The notes beneath the pieces were generated by a model. That model was given only the letters and a program-made list of their open reading frames with translations. It searched no databases and had not been told where the DNA came from. From Rhizophagus clarus (taxonomy: Eukaryota > Glomeromycota > Glomeromycetes > Glomerales > Glomeraceae): DNA of 64,000 bases. Position 1 is the stretch's first letter. Each line of letters begins with the position of its first letter. Of this stretch, positions 47,862 to 59,958 are shown one piece after another. Made by a program: the position numbers and the translations under genes. Location of the stretch: contig BLAL01000043.1 of assembly GCA_015698045.1 (NCBI GenBank), forward strand, positions 310,001 through 374,000, in the 5' to 3' direction.

Positions 47862-48270
47862 AAATATAATAATTCGAGTAATTGGCCCATATAGCCATCA
47901 TGGGACTGTGATTATAAAGTGTTTCAATCAGTCGCTCTCAAAAATCCTATATAAGATTCAGTACATTGTTGAGTCTATATTTTCTGATTCAAGATTAATA
48001 AGAGTATGGGTTAGATATTTACCAGAAGCTATCGATTATCTGAATAACTATCCCACACGTCTTATTAGAGAACCAGGTTCTTCAATATGAGGATTAGCAC
48101 CTTTAGTAGCCATTTTATTAGAGAAGGTCAAGTTTAGACCATCTATAAAATCTAAGCATCCTGTTAGAAAGAACGAAGAAACCTTAAAGAAAGGTGATAC
48201 TATCTGTTATCTTCTTGCTAATGCAGAATAGGAAGGTGGTATGGAAAATCAGAGTAGTTGGTTGGATATT
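47862..48270 (+). pseudogene. C-terminal fragment of a retroelement integrase
   Basis: The translation contains FNQSLSKILYKIQYIVES, YLPEAIDYLNNYPTRLIREP, then after an in-frame stop GLAPLVAILLEKV and KKGDTICYLLANAE.EGGMEN. The pattern (catalytic-core end, LNN.PTRL, a lysine-rich linker, then RYL...EGG) is that of the C-terminal half of a retrotransposon-type integrase. Stops at about 48088 and 48228 both fall where Trp is expected. The upstream catalytic core is missing and the 3' end is truncated at about 48270. Confidence 0.6.
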
Positions 48271-48290
48271 TAAATACGTAGTTGAACTTA

Positions 48291-49432
48291 TTTTTATTTC
48301 AGCTCAGTAATTATATTTGCATAGCAGAACCTATAACAAAGATTTTCATATATATATAAAGAGAAAATTTAATTTCACATGTATATCAAAAAATTTTTTT
48401 TTACAAAAAATTTTTTTAAACTGATACTTCTTTTCTATTATTTTACACATTTTAATTTTATAAACACAATATTGTATTTAATATTTATAAAAATAATCAT
48501 GTTTTTATAATAATATTCTCATATTCTTATTTTTTGTTTACTAATTTTACTCATATATAAAATGAATTTTGAACAAATAAAATTACTTTTTTATGTTTAA
48601 GTAAATTGTTCAGCAGTTGTAAAAAGTATTTGTATTTTAATTTTTATGATTCTAAGTATAATATTTGTGAAGATAATTATATTTTTTAAACAATACTAAC
48701 TCCAAAAAATTTTTTTTTCTCTTTTAAATTCAGGATGTAATAACATCACTTTGGTCAAATGAAATTGCCTTTTTTCCCTTAAGTAAAGTTGTTTAGGAAG
48801 GTCGAATCTACCTACAATAAATATTTTAGAATGATTGGATTAATATTCGTAGAATGTGACTAACTTTTGTACTTTTAATTATTTATCATTTAAGTAATTT
48901 TAATTTTAAAGTGTAATTTTTTTTATTTTAAATCAACTTGTTAACTTTAAGAAGTTGTTCATAAGGGTTGGCAATAATTTATATTTTGATTTTTATAAAT
49001 CTAAATATAATAATATTTATAAAAAATTCCAAATTTTAAAACTATTTTTAAAATAGCAATAGTATATTAATATTATATTAATATTAATTAGAATTAAAAA
49101 TTCTGAAGTTGGTATATCATTTTATATTATTAATTTATTAATATTTAGTGAATTAATTTCACAATTTTTTTTCACAATGATATAAAAAATTAATTTACTA
49201 TTACTATATACAATCATACCTCCATAAGTGCACTCCCCTTAGGACCATAGTAAAAAAATAGCAGAATGTGCACTTAGAAAAGCATAACAGAGTTTCTCCT
49301 TAATTGGCTAAAATTTAGATGATCAACACAAATTGTGATTGGCTAAAAATCATACGTGACTAATTCAAAAAATGAGATTGCACATGATTTTCTTTGAAAC
49401 AAGTTTTAAAATAAGTTAGAAAAATTTAAAAT
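48291..49432. other. A+T-rich spacer upstream of the broken family gene
   Basis: No supported gene. The last 200 bp (49215-49432; GTGCACTCCCCTTAGGACC and onward) are more mixed and may be the promoter of the gene beginning at 49433. Confidence 0.4.
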
Positions 49433-50150
49433 ATGCCGATAAAGAAAAATTTTGGACCATGCTCAATTGCTAATTGCAATTACAATAATGAAAATTTTCA
49501 CGTAATTACTGAACTTGCATAGGGATGCCAAAAGTTCGGTTATGACCAGTCATAACCGGTTTTTGCCAGTTCAGTTTCGGTTCAGTTTTAGTCAAAGACC
49601 GACCGGTTAACCGTCAGTTTTGTATATAAAAAAACCGATAAAAAAACCGATCGGTTAATTGTAAATATTTTGTAATTTATCCTGAAAAAATATCTTTGCT
49701 TCAATTGAAAATAACTAAAAAACATGAATTTTAATATTTAAATTTATGGTAATTTCCTTTTTGAAATTATAAGGAGAATTTAATTTTGTGCGTTAATCAC
49801 GTGATTTTTTGTATCGCCAAAAATCGCAAAATAAGCACTATTTTTGTAAGAAAAAATTATGTAAATTTAAATATTATTGCTAAATAAAGTCATAATTAGT
49901 ACTTTCTAATAATATTTTCTTCAGTTTTGCAATCAGTTTTGCGGTTCAGTTTTATTGGTCAGTTTTGCGGTCGGTTCAGTTTTGGCTGAAAACTGTAGTT
50001 TTAAAACTGAAACTGAACCGAACTGACCATTGGCATCCCTAAACTTGCATACCAGAAATGCCAAGAGAAACATACATTAAAAATATATCCTTATCTTGAA
50101 GTGAAAAAACAACTTTGTCACTCACATTATTGCAATATAGTAGAGTCTAA
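49433..50150 (+). pseudogene. 5' part of a repeated-family gene with a Cys/His motif, split by a MITE
   Basis: ATG at 49433 opens MPIKKNFGPCSIANCNY ... FHVITELA. The first three bases of the MITE at 49520 (TAG) then end the frame. Removing the MITE and one 8-bp duplicate restores YQKCQEKH ... QLCHSHYCNIVES, a Cys/His pattern (PC-x4-C, CHSHYC) likely to bind zinc. The frame is broken again at 50150 by the CMC element. The other side resumes at 59959. I know this N-terminus as the beginning of a large repeated gene family in Rhizophagus; its function is unknown to me. Confidence 0.65.
49520..50041. mobile_element. 522-bp hAT-type MITE with perfect 8-bp target duplication
   Basis: The termini TAGGGATGCCA and TGGCATCCCTA are flanked by AACTTGCA on both sides (49512-49519 and 50042-50049). 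Subterminal regions are dense in CGGTTCAGTTTT-type motifs on the left and their complement on the right. It is non-coding. Confidence 0.92.
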
Positions 50151-50660
50151 CACAGGTCGAATGAAAAAAAATCGGATTTTGCTCTATTTAAAATAGCCTT
50201 ACCGACTTCAATATAGAATATGCCAAATTTTGCTTATTTTAGTATAGCCATATCTATTTTTGCCGATTTTTGTTAAATTCCGATTTTTCAGTCATAAATG
50301 CCGATTTTAGCGGCCGATTTTTACCTTTTTTTAAATAAATGCCGATATTTAAACTGGAGATATTATATTTATTATATACTTTACCCTTTTCGTATAGTTC
50401 GAATAAAGGATTTTATCTTATTTAAAATTCCCTTGCCGACTTCAATAAGGCTTTGCCGATTATTTTACTAATTTTTTGCCGATTTTTGTTAACTTCCGAT
50501 TTTTCATCCAGAAATGCCGATTTTAGCGGCCGATTTTTACCTTTTTTTTAATTAAATGCCGATATTTAAACCGGAGATATTATATTTAGTGTAAACTTTA
50601 CCGCTTTTGACACAGGTCGAATAAAGATTTTACTCTATTTAAAATAGCCTTTGCCGATAT
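50151..50660. repeat. Left subterminal direct repeats of the CMC element
   Basis: The terminal module GGTCGAATAAAGATTTTACT recurs at about 50155, 50397 and 50614, spaced by about 240 and 218 bp. Each copy is followed by several GCCGATTTTT / TTCCGATTTTTC motifs and AAATGCCGATATTTAAA. These are candidate binding sites for the element's own protein(s). Confidence 0.75.
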
Positions 50661-51213
50661 TTAAATTGTAATATTTCGTAATTTTACATCATAGGATTTT
50701 TGAAATTATTTATTATACTAATAAATATAAGATACTATTCTAAATATTCTACTTGTTTTGTACATTGAATTCCCAGTTGGTTCGATTTCACAAACAATAA
50801 CTGAAGTATTCATAAGGTTGAACAGTGATAATCGAAACTGATGAGATCGCATTGATAAGGCCTATTCCTAAAAAGTTAATTAATCACATTTAATTAAACG
50901 CTATTTAATTGTACTATTTTTTTTTTTTTTCAAAAAAAAACTTTCTTTCTGAAAGAAGAGTCTGCCTCCTATACCGTTTGCCGTCGTGCATAGTGTGTTA
51001 TAGGAAAGGTGGGCTAGGTGGCCACCTAAAGTTTGTAAATAACTCTGGTACCAAAGTTGATGATCTATTTACTATACATAGACCTCTCGCTTCGAATTTT
51101 GGTTATGATAATTCCGCCTCCTCTGTCGCATTATTCGTCGAAGTCTAAATAGATATCATTATGACTTATGAGTAAAATATTTACAATAATAATGTAAATT
51201 CTTTAATCATAGT

Positions 51214-51475
51214 TAAAATAGGCATGATGGGATAACTCATATATCATGAGCTCTGTCTGTGCGAAGTGCCGTTTTATTTATAATCAAAGTAGACTTAAGT
51301 CGTAAGTAACTTTGATTATCATTGATTAGGAAAGTACATGCAACGAAAATCCTTTATCAAGGGGTAAAATAGGCATGATGGGATAACTCATATATCATGA
51401 GCTCTGTCTGTGCGAAGTGCCGTTTTATTTATAATCAAAGTAGGCTTAAGTCGTAAGTAACTTGATTATAACAAT
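51214..51475. repeat. Two direct copies of a ~106-bp module, 151 bp apart
   Basis: Copies begin TAAAATAGGCATGATGGGAT at 51214 and 51365 and are almost identical to about GTCGTAAGTAACTT. Each includes a small hairpin, CTCAT-ATATC-ATGAG, followed by CTCTGTCTGTGCGAAGTGCC. The high identity suggests a recent duplication or selection. The function is unknown. Confidence 0.8.
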
Positions 51476-51971
51476 GATGATTATTGGAGAATTAAGTTGC
51501 AACATTTTTAAACATTTTTGAATAAGTGCCGTATTAATTTAATGTAATTGTTACCCTTTTCAAATAAGAAGGGCCGATTTGCAATACAGCTTTGCCGGCC
51601 TTAAATGTATTTATATAGCCAGAATAATTGTTTTATACTTTATGTGATATTTAATTAAAATAAAATAAACCTTTGATATCTAAAAATTATTACATGATTA
51701 GAGTTATTAATCACAAAGTATGGTGCTTGTATCGTAATGCCGTAATAAAAGACCGATTTGCAATACAACTTTGCCGGCTCAAAATAAGATCTCTTGTTAT
51801 CTGAATTATCTGATTTTTCACGCGGTTAGAATTAATTACGGTATATGTAACCTTTATCGTTATTCTTGTGCCAAAAAAAAATGATTGTTATAATTTAATC
51901 AAATACAAATGCTATAATTGAATTCGCCATTCCGATTTTACATATAATTCATTTTATATTATATAAAGTTT

Positions 51972-54900
51972 TTAAAACGAAATTTTTTTATTTAAAGGAA
52001 TCACAGCCATATATTCTTTTGTTTTTCTCGTCCCAGTATCAAAATTACATTTAATGAATTTTCCTATTATATGATGTATGGGTATAATACTGTCTCTTCT
52101 CATATCATAAAACTCATTTGTCCATAATTCCATATTACATGATTTTATGTCGTTATCTACTTGGCAATAATATCTTGTACTATGATCTTGAACCGGTTTG
52201 TACCATTTGACTAACGCTAATGAATGGGTTAATGATCGTGAACTATTTAAATGAATAGTATGCTCAAAATAAAATTGTACTTGACCGGGATAAACATCGA
52301 TCGATCCATCATAATGTACAAATCGAGCTAATATATATGAGGATTTTTCGTGACGAGCAGCCTGAACAGAACCATATATGTCCGCCCCAATTCTTATTCT
52401 CCCATATTGTATAATTCTAGGGTTTACGACAGTACCGTTATTTGAACCTATTATAGAGTAGATGGAGATGAAACAATAATCATTATACAAACTATTATAA
52501 AATTCTACCAGTAGGTCCAAAATTTGGTTTGGAAGGGTAGTTTCTTTGCGCGGTTTCATTAGCAACCCAGGAAAACATTCCGTTCCGTAAGCCGAATCTT
52601 CCTCAATAAGAGATAGTCTTATAAAATTTTGATACTCATCGCTCGCAAAATCATCAAGTGCAGCCAAGCTGCCAACAGATTTTCTTGGTTCTATTATCTC
52701 CAAGGAGGAAAATAAGTGATCGTTGTCACAATTTGAGAGGAAGTATTGAAGGATTGTATTTTCGGACATAATTCTTAGTAGTTCAGGTTCAATATTACGT
52801 CTGCTATTATTATAAGAACCTACAATTTTTAAAAATAATTAATAACATTGCGATTTTCAAATCGGAAAAATTAAATCACGTACCTAAAATTCCGTTCATC
52901 CGTTCAAAGCTATAACACCAGAATGAGGACAAAGGACCATAGTCTAATGCGCATTCACAGATATGGAGACAGAGATGCAGATTAGGACTTATTTTTTCTT
53001 GACCATATTTTTGTTCAATTAATTTGTTCATCTCTATCAGTCTTGTAAACGCTTCATTTAACATATTTTTTTGTAGCTCTCGGTTTGTTAAGATCTTGCA
53101 AGCGCGCACGAAATATGCAAGAATTTTTCGGTCGATGTATCCAAGGAAACTCCATGTGATAGGTATTGCAAAAATTAACATGAAGGTTTTCCACATGTCC
53201 GCCGTGAAACTTGAGAATCCTTCACCGGTAGCTATTCTGACAGGGCGGCGTCCAAGGTCACTTGGGAACTTTATCATGTCAGCTCTCTCTTGCATAATTT
53301 TGAGCTTTTCGTTATTTAATATACCTTCGCCTATCCAGAGTTTCATTACGATCCATTTCGCAACACCGAGAAAAAGGCAATGCATAGGATCAACCACGCA
53401 AAAGCGAACAGGATTAAAATAAAGCAAGCGGTATATCTCCGACCAGCGAACATGATGTTCAGAGACATGGGCTCTTCGTGCTTCTTCAGTTGCACATTGT
53501 TTCCACTCACTTGCTTTTTCTCTTATTTCATTAATATCTCGCTCAACAAACCAGTCGTCTAAATCTGCAAACCCCCCAAAATTTGGTTGATTGTTTATAA
53601 AATTTGCCGATTTGTAACATCGGTAGCATGCAATACGAGCCGAGATGAAACCACATAATTTCCGAGACGCAGGGACGTCGCTAGAACAGCCAATGATTGC
53701 ACCACGGACAAATCGACCGTTGTTGTGTTCGTTTGTTTTTATAAAATAGCCATTCCACAAACGATTTAACTGGTTAACGATCGGATACAAATAATTGTTA
53801 ATTTCATGTTGGCTTGGTTCTTTCGGACCAGGCATTACTGCTAGTGTGAGAATATTGTGTGGCTTGAAGCGTTCATTACGCGGCAAATTACAAAAAACGG
53901 CATAAATCACACCAACAGAATATTGTGAATTTACGAATGGCTGGAACCAATCCATATTTAACATTAATCCGATATGAGTATCGGCAAATTCTTTTGTAAA
54001 AAACAGCGCACCATCATCATCTGTAAAACTTTTCCAGACCCTACCATCATAGATATCGAATAAAGCTTCAGTTCCGTTTTTCCTTTCTGACCACTTCTGA
54101 CATGACATTTCAAAATTTTTGCGATTAAAAAAAAGGGTCAATTGTTGCTTAATATTTATTAACGGGAATGTCATTATCGGACGGAAAATGGGATTATTAC
54201 TACTATTATTACTATCTATTTTCGTTAATAGAGGGTTATTGCATTGTTGTCGAAATCGTTCTATTCTGTGATTTGGATAGTTTACAAAACTGCAAGTTGG
54301 TATTTCAGTATTGTCTAATAATTCTTTTATATCATACAATTTGTGACATCTGTCACAGGCTGCATATTTAATTATCGTTGTGGATATCCCCAACACCTTT
54401 TTAGCCATATATAAAGAGGAAGGAAAAGATGAAAATTTATTTTCATCTATTGTCAAAAGAAAAAATCTTAAGAACTTGAACAAAGAATCTATAGCTACAT
54501 TGGAAAGTTTAAATCGTTGTTGATATTGTAATATCCACAAAATAGTCCAAGTATAATTATCATTAATGTTAATGTTAGGAAGAATTGGTTCGCCGTCATC
54601 GAAATCTGTTGATGCAAAATTGACTTCCTCATCGTCATCATCTTCATAATCATCGGAATAATTAGAATCGCTATCTTCAGTATCTCCATTTTTATCGTCA
54701 TCATCTTCAGAATCCCCGTCTTGATCATTCTCGTTTCTTACATTATCCAATAATAAATTTTCAAGAACAAGATCGGATATTTTTCCTTTCTTTATCGTTC
54801 GATGTTTTGCCGATTCATGTATAGGTGTCTTCTTTGTTAAAAAGAAATAGTTTCTTGTGAGTAATGGTTCAATATCTTCGGACAATGGTTCAATATCTTC

Positions 54901-55185
54901 GGACAATTGTTCAATATCTTCGGATAATTGTTCAGTTATATCAGGTGATGTATCATTTATCCCTTGTATTGGGTCGCATTCCATTACATCTTCATCAACA
55001 GCATCAGATGATATAACATTTGAAGAACCTTCTTGATAATTGTTACCAAAATTATTATTCGCATTAGATTTTAATTTATATTTTAACTCATGTTTCAGTT
55101 TAGTCCTTGGATCAACCAATTTACCGTTACATTCTTTACAGAAACAATGCACTTTGGTTCTGGTTCTTGTATCTAGAGATTCCGA

Positions 55186-55188
<3 letters not shown>
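51972..55188 (-). CDS. Tnp2/Plavaka-like transposase, 1,050 aa, 2 exons
   Basis: Exon 1 is 55188-52884 and exon 2 is 52819-51972, joined by a 64-nt GT..AG intron; the phase is continuous over 3,153 nt. I took the ATG at 55188 (MSESLDTRTR); the upstream in-frame ATG would add only a poly-lysine read from the A run. A Cys cluster (CFCKECNGK) is at about residue 13 and an acidic region at about 145-200. The transposase core spans about 380-770 with the family signature FNPVRFCVVDPMHCLFLGVA (an essential Asp in DPMH), ADMWKTFMLIFAIP and YGPLSSFWCYSFERMNGIL (the candidate catalytic Glu). The C-terminal exon resembles the conserved tail of fungal Tnp2 transposases. It would cut at the CAC termini. 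It is divergent to the SR-rich gene. Confidence 0.85.
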
Positions 55189-55224
<36 letters not shown>

Positions 55225-56873
55225 GAATTGCAAATCAATCTAATTGGTTCGGCAATCCCGATTCTTGGTCCATTTTTGTCAAGGCACAGCTTGGTAATTA
55301 AGCTATTTTGATAATAACACATGACAATGATGTCAAGACCAATGTATTTTATCAAATACTAAAATATAATTTTATTTTTGCTAATTCTCTAATTAAATTT
55401 GGTATTAAGGGGTATAATTATACTAGAAAATTTTTTCAAATTCAATTAATCCGATTCTTGAAACATGTCAATCGACTTACTAATAAATCTCATATATCAT
55501 CACGAATTCGAAAGATCCAAATAATTTAAGTAGAGATGTAGCAATTTCCTATTCACAGATCAAAATGCGAGAGTTATAAAAAAAGTGTCTTAGTTGTTCG
55601 CAACTGCAACAACATCAAAATTTAACACTTGGCCTATTCTTTCGAATATATCAAAAATTAGGAAAAACTATATTTCATTTTTTTTTTATATATTTTCTTT
55701 CAAGTCGTCAATTTCTAGTACATCAGTATCATTTAAAGCTGTTAACGAGATATCAAATATTTATTATTTTATCTTTTATTGAGTCGCTTACAATAATACG
55801 TTGAGTTATAGCATATATACGTTTATTCTAACAATCAGTCATGGTTAAAATTACTTGTTAATTAATAGAATTGTTTTAATAAATCTTTAATTCTTCTTTT
55901 GCCCTTGGCAGTTGGCACAGACGTACAGTTTGTTAATACCACGTGACTAGATAGTGCATAAATGTCACCCGACGTGATTGGCAGGAGCTATAAAGTTTGT
56001 TTGCATTTACCGCGTTTACCATGCACGTTCTACAAATCGGTGATTTCCAATTTGTTTACGTTTACTATAAATTTGCTCGTGAGTATGGTACATTTGCGTA
56101 CGTTTACCATGCTTTCTTTCTTTTTTCTCCACGTTTTAGTACGATGCAACAAATTTTCTTTGTTGCCTTTCGTTTTTTTCGTTAATGGTTGACGATATTT
56201 TTCGCCTTATTTTTCGCCTTATTTTCGTCGGCTTAACAAAGTAAGCATATTTCTTTTCGCCAATTATATTTCCTGTCGGAAAAACCAGCTTCCGTAAGTA
56301 TAACTTTATCAAGCTTCAAATGTGTTATTACTAATTTGGACATGTTATTTATGATAATGATATAATATTTAGTTTATTAATATATTTTAATTAATTCATT
56401 GATATACTTTATTGATATATTTTAATTAATTTATTGATATTTTTAATTATTAATTGTTTACTGATATATTTTAATTAATTTATTGATATATTCTATTAAT
56501 TGATAACGCTATAATATTTAGTTTATTGATATATTTTAATTAATTGATAGCGATATAATATCTAGTTTACTGATATATTTAAATATTGATTGATTTATCT
56601 TAATTTAATTAATGTAGTTTACTGATTATTTTAAATAATACATTTTAATTAATTGAAAGCGATATAATATCAAGTTTATTTAATTTATTGATTTATTTTA
56701 ATTAATATTGATAGCGATATATTTTATTAAATGATAACGAGTCTTATTAATTTAATCTATCTTTTATTTTAATCAGACGATAACGAAAATGGTTCAGAAG
56801 ACGTAAGTAACGGTTATATATAGAGCCTTTGTTTCTTGTTTAATCTTTAAATTATCAAATTATCAATATCATA
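55189..56873. promoter_or_regulatory. Divergent promoter region of the CMC element
   Basis: 1.7 kb between the two divergent starts. A run of 33 A's (coding strand) abuts the transposase ATG. At 55990-56110 TTTGTTTACGTTTACTATAA-type phrases are repeated. At 56340-56760 there is a degenerate short-period repeat (TTTATTGATATATTTTAATT). ATGGTTCAGAAGAC followed by GTAAGT at 56790 could be a tiny upstream coding exon of the SR-rich gene, but no acceptor joining it in frame is certain. Confidence 0.5.
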
Positions 56874-58923
56874 ATGAGAAAATTCAAACCTTTAAATTTA
56901 ATTCCTATTTCTCGTGATGGCTCTCATCCTCATATTAGATCTCAACGAAATGAATCTAGTTCCCGTTCCCAATCTCATCAATCTCGGCATCAAACTCATA
57001 TTAATCGATCTCGTAGTCGCTCAAAATCTCGCTCAACGACTCGTCAACCTCGATCTCGCCCATCTCGATCCAAATCTCGTTATTATCATTCCGAATCCCA
57101 ACGATCGCGTTCCTATCGCTCTCGCTCCCCTCATCGTTCCCAACGATCGCGTTCCCATCGCTCTCGCTCCCCTCATCGTTCCCATCATTCTCATTCTCAT
57201 CAACGTCGATCTCGCTCCCCTCATCGTTCCCATCATTCTCGTTCCCATCAACGTCGATCTCGATCTCGCTCTCATTCCCCTCATCGACATCAATCACGCT
57301 CTCAATCTCAACATAATCGAAACTATCAAAATGTCTCTAGAGGGAGATCAATTACAAAAAGTAATATTGTTTTATATTAGTGCTAATTAAATTTCATTTT
57401 ACTTATACTATACCAATTTAACGTTATTGTTATAGGATCTTTAACCGATCTATCTTTAACAATTCCTTCTTCTTCACCTCCAGCGAGCGGTAGTATTTCT
57501 TTCACGTTTCTTTACTTACTTGCACGTAAAATTTTTTATACTAAATGATTTATATTAAATACTGATTTATAATAGGTGCTAACAACAGAGAAGTCAGCGA
57601 ATTAAGAAGCATGATTTCAAATCTTACCAAACGTGTGGAAGTGCTAACGGAAGAAAGAACGAGTGAAGGACCAAGAAATAGAAGCCTATCCCCAGTTCTG
57701 TCCAGAGAGAATCGGCGTGCCCTTCCTCCAATAACTGATAAAAATTTCAAAAAAACCGTTCATGTAAATATATCTTTATTTTATTAAATATTTCTCTTTT
57801 GTATTGATCGTTAAAAAATGAGTGTTATATTAAATAGGATGAGGTAATCCATATTATAAACAACCTCGATTCGTCGATTCTTTTCGACACGTCAAAGACA
57901 TTTAGTAAACAAAAAAAGTCGATAAATAAGAAGCTTCTACCAGCCGTCAAAGCAGCGATGCCTCCTTCATTAGAGGTATACGATACAGAACTTTTAAAAG
58001 TAATAAAACAGCTACACAAATCACGGCGGGAGATTTGGAAATTAAAAAAGGAGGGTAAGATAGATGAACACAATAAACGGCAACACATGACGTCGAGGAG
58101 AGATCAGGTGTGAAATTCATTATTTAAAATGACAATATATATAATCTATTAATTATTTTAATTTACTCTTTAATAGAAAATGACAAGAAGACGCAAAGGT
58201 CTCCAACACATGATCTTCACGCAAGACAGCATTCTAGATGATTGTCGTCCTGAAAATATGACTAGGGAAGTATTTATTAAAGATTGCGAAAAGGCAGTAA
58301 ATACCGCAGAAGTCCATTCGGATGAATGGTCTACTGAAGACGAAGTTCTGGCAAATGAAGAGCGTAACGATAACATAAGATCAGGAAGGTTGATAAGTAC
58401 AAATTCTGTAATTAAGATTCACAATAAGGAGTGGAGGTCTTCTAGAGTACGTAAAGTTGCGAAAGTTTAAAACATAGGCGTTTATGCTAATAAGTTATAA
58501 ATTTATCATTAGGTTAAAAGAATCTTATTTCGAGCGGACGAGATCGGAGTAAGCATCGGAACCGGGTTAAGTCGCAAACGTTACCGTCTAGACGATATCG
58601 ATAAAAAAAGCAGACCAACACAAGGCATGGCTAATTGGTGGATATCATCAAGGTGGATTGAACCAGAATCTGATGATGATGATGATGATGAGGATAACGA
58701 CGGTGATAATAACGATGATGATAATAATGGTAATGATGATAATAACGATGATGACAATAATGGTAATGGTGATAATAACGATGATGGCAATAATGGTAAT
58801 GCTGATAAAAATGATGGAACTAATGAAGAACAAAACGATGATAATAATGGTAATTTAGAAGTAGATGAGCACCAAGGTCCCTTTTACTTAGAAATACCGG
58901 TCGATATCAGAAGACGTACATAA
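56874..58923 (+). CDS. SR-rich/acidic second protein of the CMC element, 559 aa, 6 exons
   Basis: Exons: 56874-57360, 57436-57489, 57576-57763, 57838-58107, 58177-58446, 58513-58923. All are GT..AG and in phase, joined length 1,680 nt with a TAA stop. Residues 1-160 are an RS domain with tandem RSRSPHRS/HHSRSHQRRS repeats. A predicted coiled coil follows (about 183-205, REVSELRSMISNLTKRVEVL), then a conserved-looking basic helical region (KKSINKKLLPAVKAAMPPS ... KMTRRRKGLQHMIF). The C-terminal exon holds FRADEIGVSIGTGLSRKRYR and a D/N/G repeat of about 50 residues. Its place opposite the transposase suggests a TnpA-like accessory, DNA-binding or RNA-processing role; this is inferred, and I know no named family. 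Confidence 0.75.
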
Positions 58924-59310
58924 TTTAGGTATTTGTTTCATCATTTAAAATCAACTGCTTGTATTTTGAGTGATTTAAATTCCGTTGTTTATAAATTAAC
59001 TCTCTAATATCGTTTCTATCCTATTAATCTCTTTTTTAGAGCACTGGTTATTTTATAGCCATTTATAAGTAACATGACGAGATAAATATGATTTTAATAT
59101 ATTTTATATAAACATTCTATACATAATAATAATATAATAATAAGAACAATATAGTAATATAATAATAATAATATGGACAATATAATAATATAATAATAAT
59201 AAATATATCATAAATTGCAGTATATATTATAAAATAATAGCATACATATTATATATCATACATATTAAATATTAAATATAAATCAATTATCGAAAATGGA
59301 AAAATAAAAT
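58924..59310. other. A+T-rich 3' flank of the SR-rich gene
   Basis: Simple ATAATAATA-type sequence dominates (59100-59210). No gene. Confidence 0.5.
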
Positions 59311-59515
59311 AAAACCGGACAATAATAGTAATTATGAATTACGAGAAAATCGATAATAGAAAGATCTGATATATAAATCGGCATAAACTATTTTTGAAAT
59401 GTTTCTACCGAGCTAAAAAACCGGACAATAATAGTAATTATGAATTATGAGAAAATCGATAATAGAAAGATCCGATATATAAATCGGCATAAACTATTTT
59501 TGAAATGTTTATACT
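59311..59515. repeat. Two direct copies of a ~100-bp module at the right CMC end
   Basis: Copies start AAAACCGGACAATAATAGTA at about 59311 and AAAACCGGACAATAATAGTA at about 59417 (106 bp apart). They share AGAAAATCGATAATAGAAAG and AATCGGCATAAACTATTTTT with only a few differences. Confidence 0.8.
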
Positions 59516-59519
59516 GAAT

Positions 59520-59955
59520 TAAACTTGGCAATCCGATTTTAGGAGATTTGGCATGATTATTTAAAAATCGGCGTTCTGATTTTGCGAGAATCGGCAATTA
59601 TAATTTTAAAACGGTATTCCGATTTATGTCGATAAAAATAAAAGAATTTCCGATTGCCAACAATACGTGCCATAAAATCGGCAGCAAAATGCCATAAATA
59701 GGACAAATATAGCTATAAACCGGCAGTCTTATTTTTAGCTATCGACATGTTTATTTTAAAATCGGAATGCCGATTTTCGCAAAATCTGCCAAAATCGGCA
59801 TTCTGATTTTTTGTTCATAAATAACGTATTTCCGATCACAAACAATTCGTGCCATAAAATCGGCTTTAAAAAGCCACAAATCAGACAAATATATCCAAAA
59901 ATCGGTTAAAAATCGGACTGCCGATTTTTGACGATTTTTTTTTATTCGACCTGTG
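59520..59955. repeat. Right subterminal AAAATCGGC motif cluster
   Basis: At least eight AAAATCGGC / GCCGATTTT motifs in both orientations lie within 430 bp, with a repeated GTGCCATAAAATCGGC phrase (about 59668 and 59848). This mirrors the left end of the element. Confidence 0.75.
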
Positions 59956-59958
59956 TAA

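Larger units (their letters stand above)
50151..59955. mobile_element. Apparently complete 9.8-kb CMC (CACTA/Plavaka-like) transposon
   Basis: The left end CACAGGTCGAATGAAAAAAA and the right end (read inward) CACAGGTCGAATAAAAAAAA are inverted repeats. TAA flanks both sides (50148-50150 and 59956-59958), the 3-bp duplication typical of CMC elements, whose ends begin CAC. Inside are a Tnp2-like transposase (51972-55188, -) and an SR/acidic protein gene (56874-58923, +), divergently transcribed. Both ends have about 1-1.7 kb of subterminal repeats rich in GCCGATTTT. Both genes have intact joined frames, so the copy may be active or very young. Confidence 0.88.

Noticed and set aside
51230..51290. 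Possible hammerhead-type ribozyme in the duplicated module
   Set aside because: A hairpin is present but the conserved CUGAUGA and GAAA core is missing.
57001..57297. Antisense frames opposite the SR repeats
   Set aside because: Shadow of the TCT/CGA/CAT codon repeat on the plus strand; the spliced plus-strand gene is consistent across six exons.
58648..58858. Ile-rich and Met-rich frames over the Asp/Asn repeat
   Set aside because: Out-of-frame readings of the GATGATAATAAC repeat that codes Asp/Asn in the SR-rich gene.
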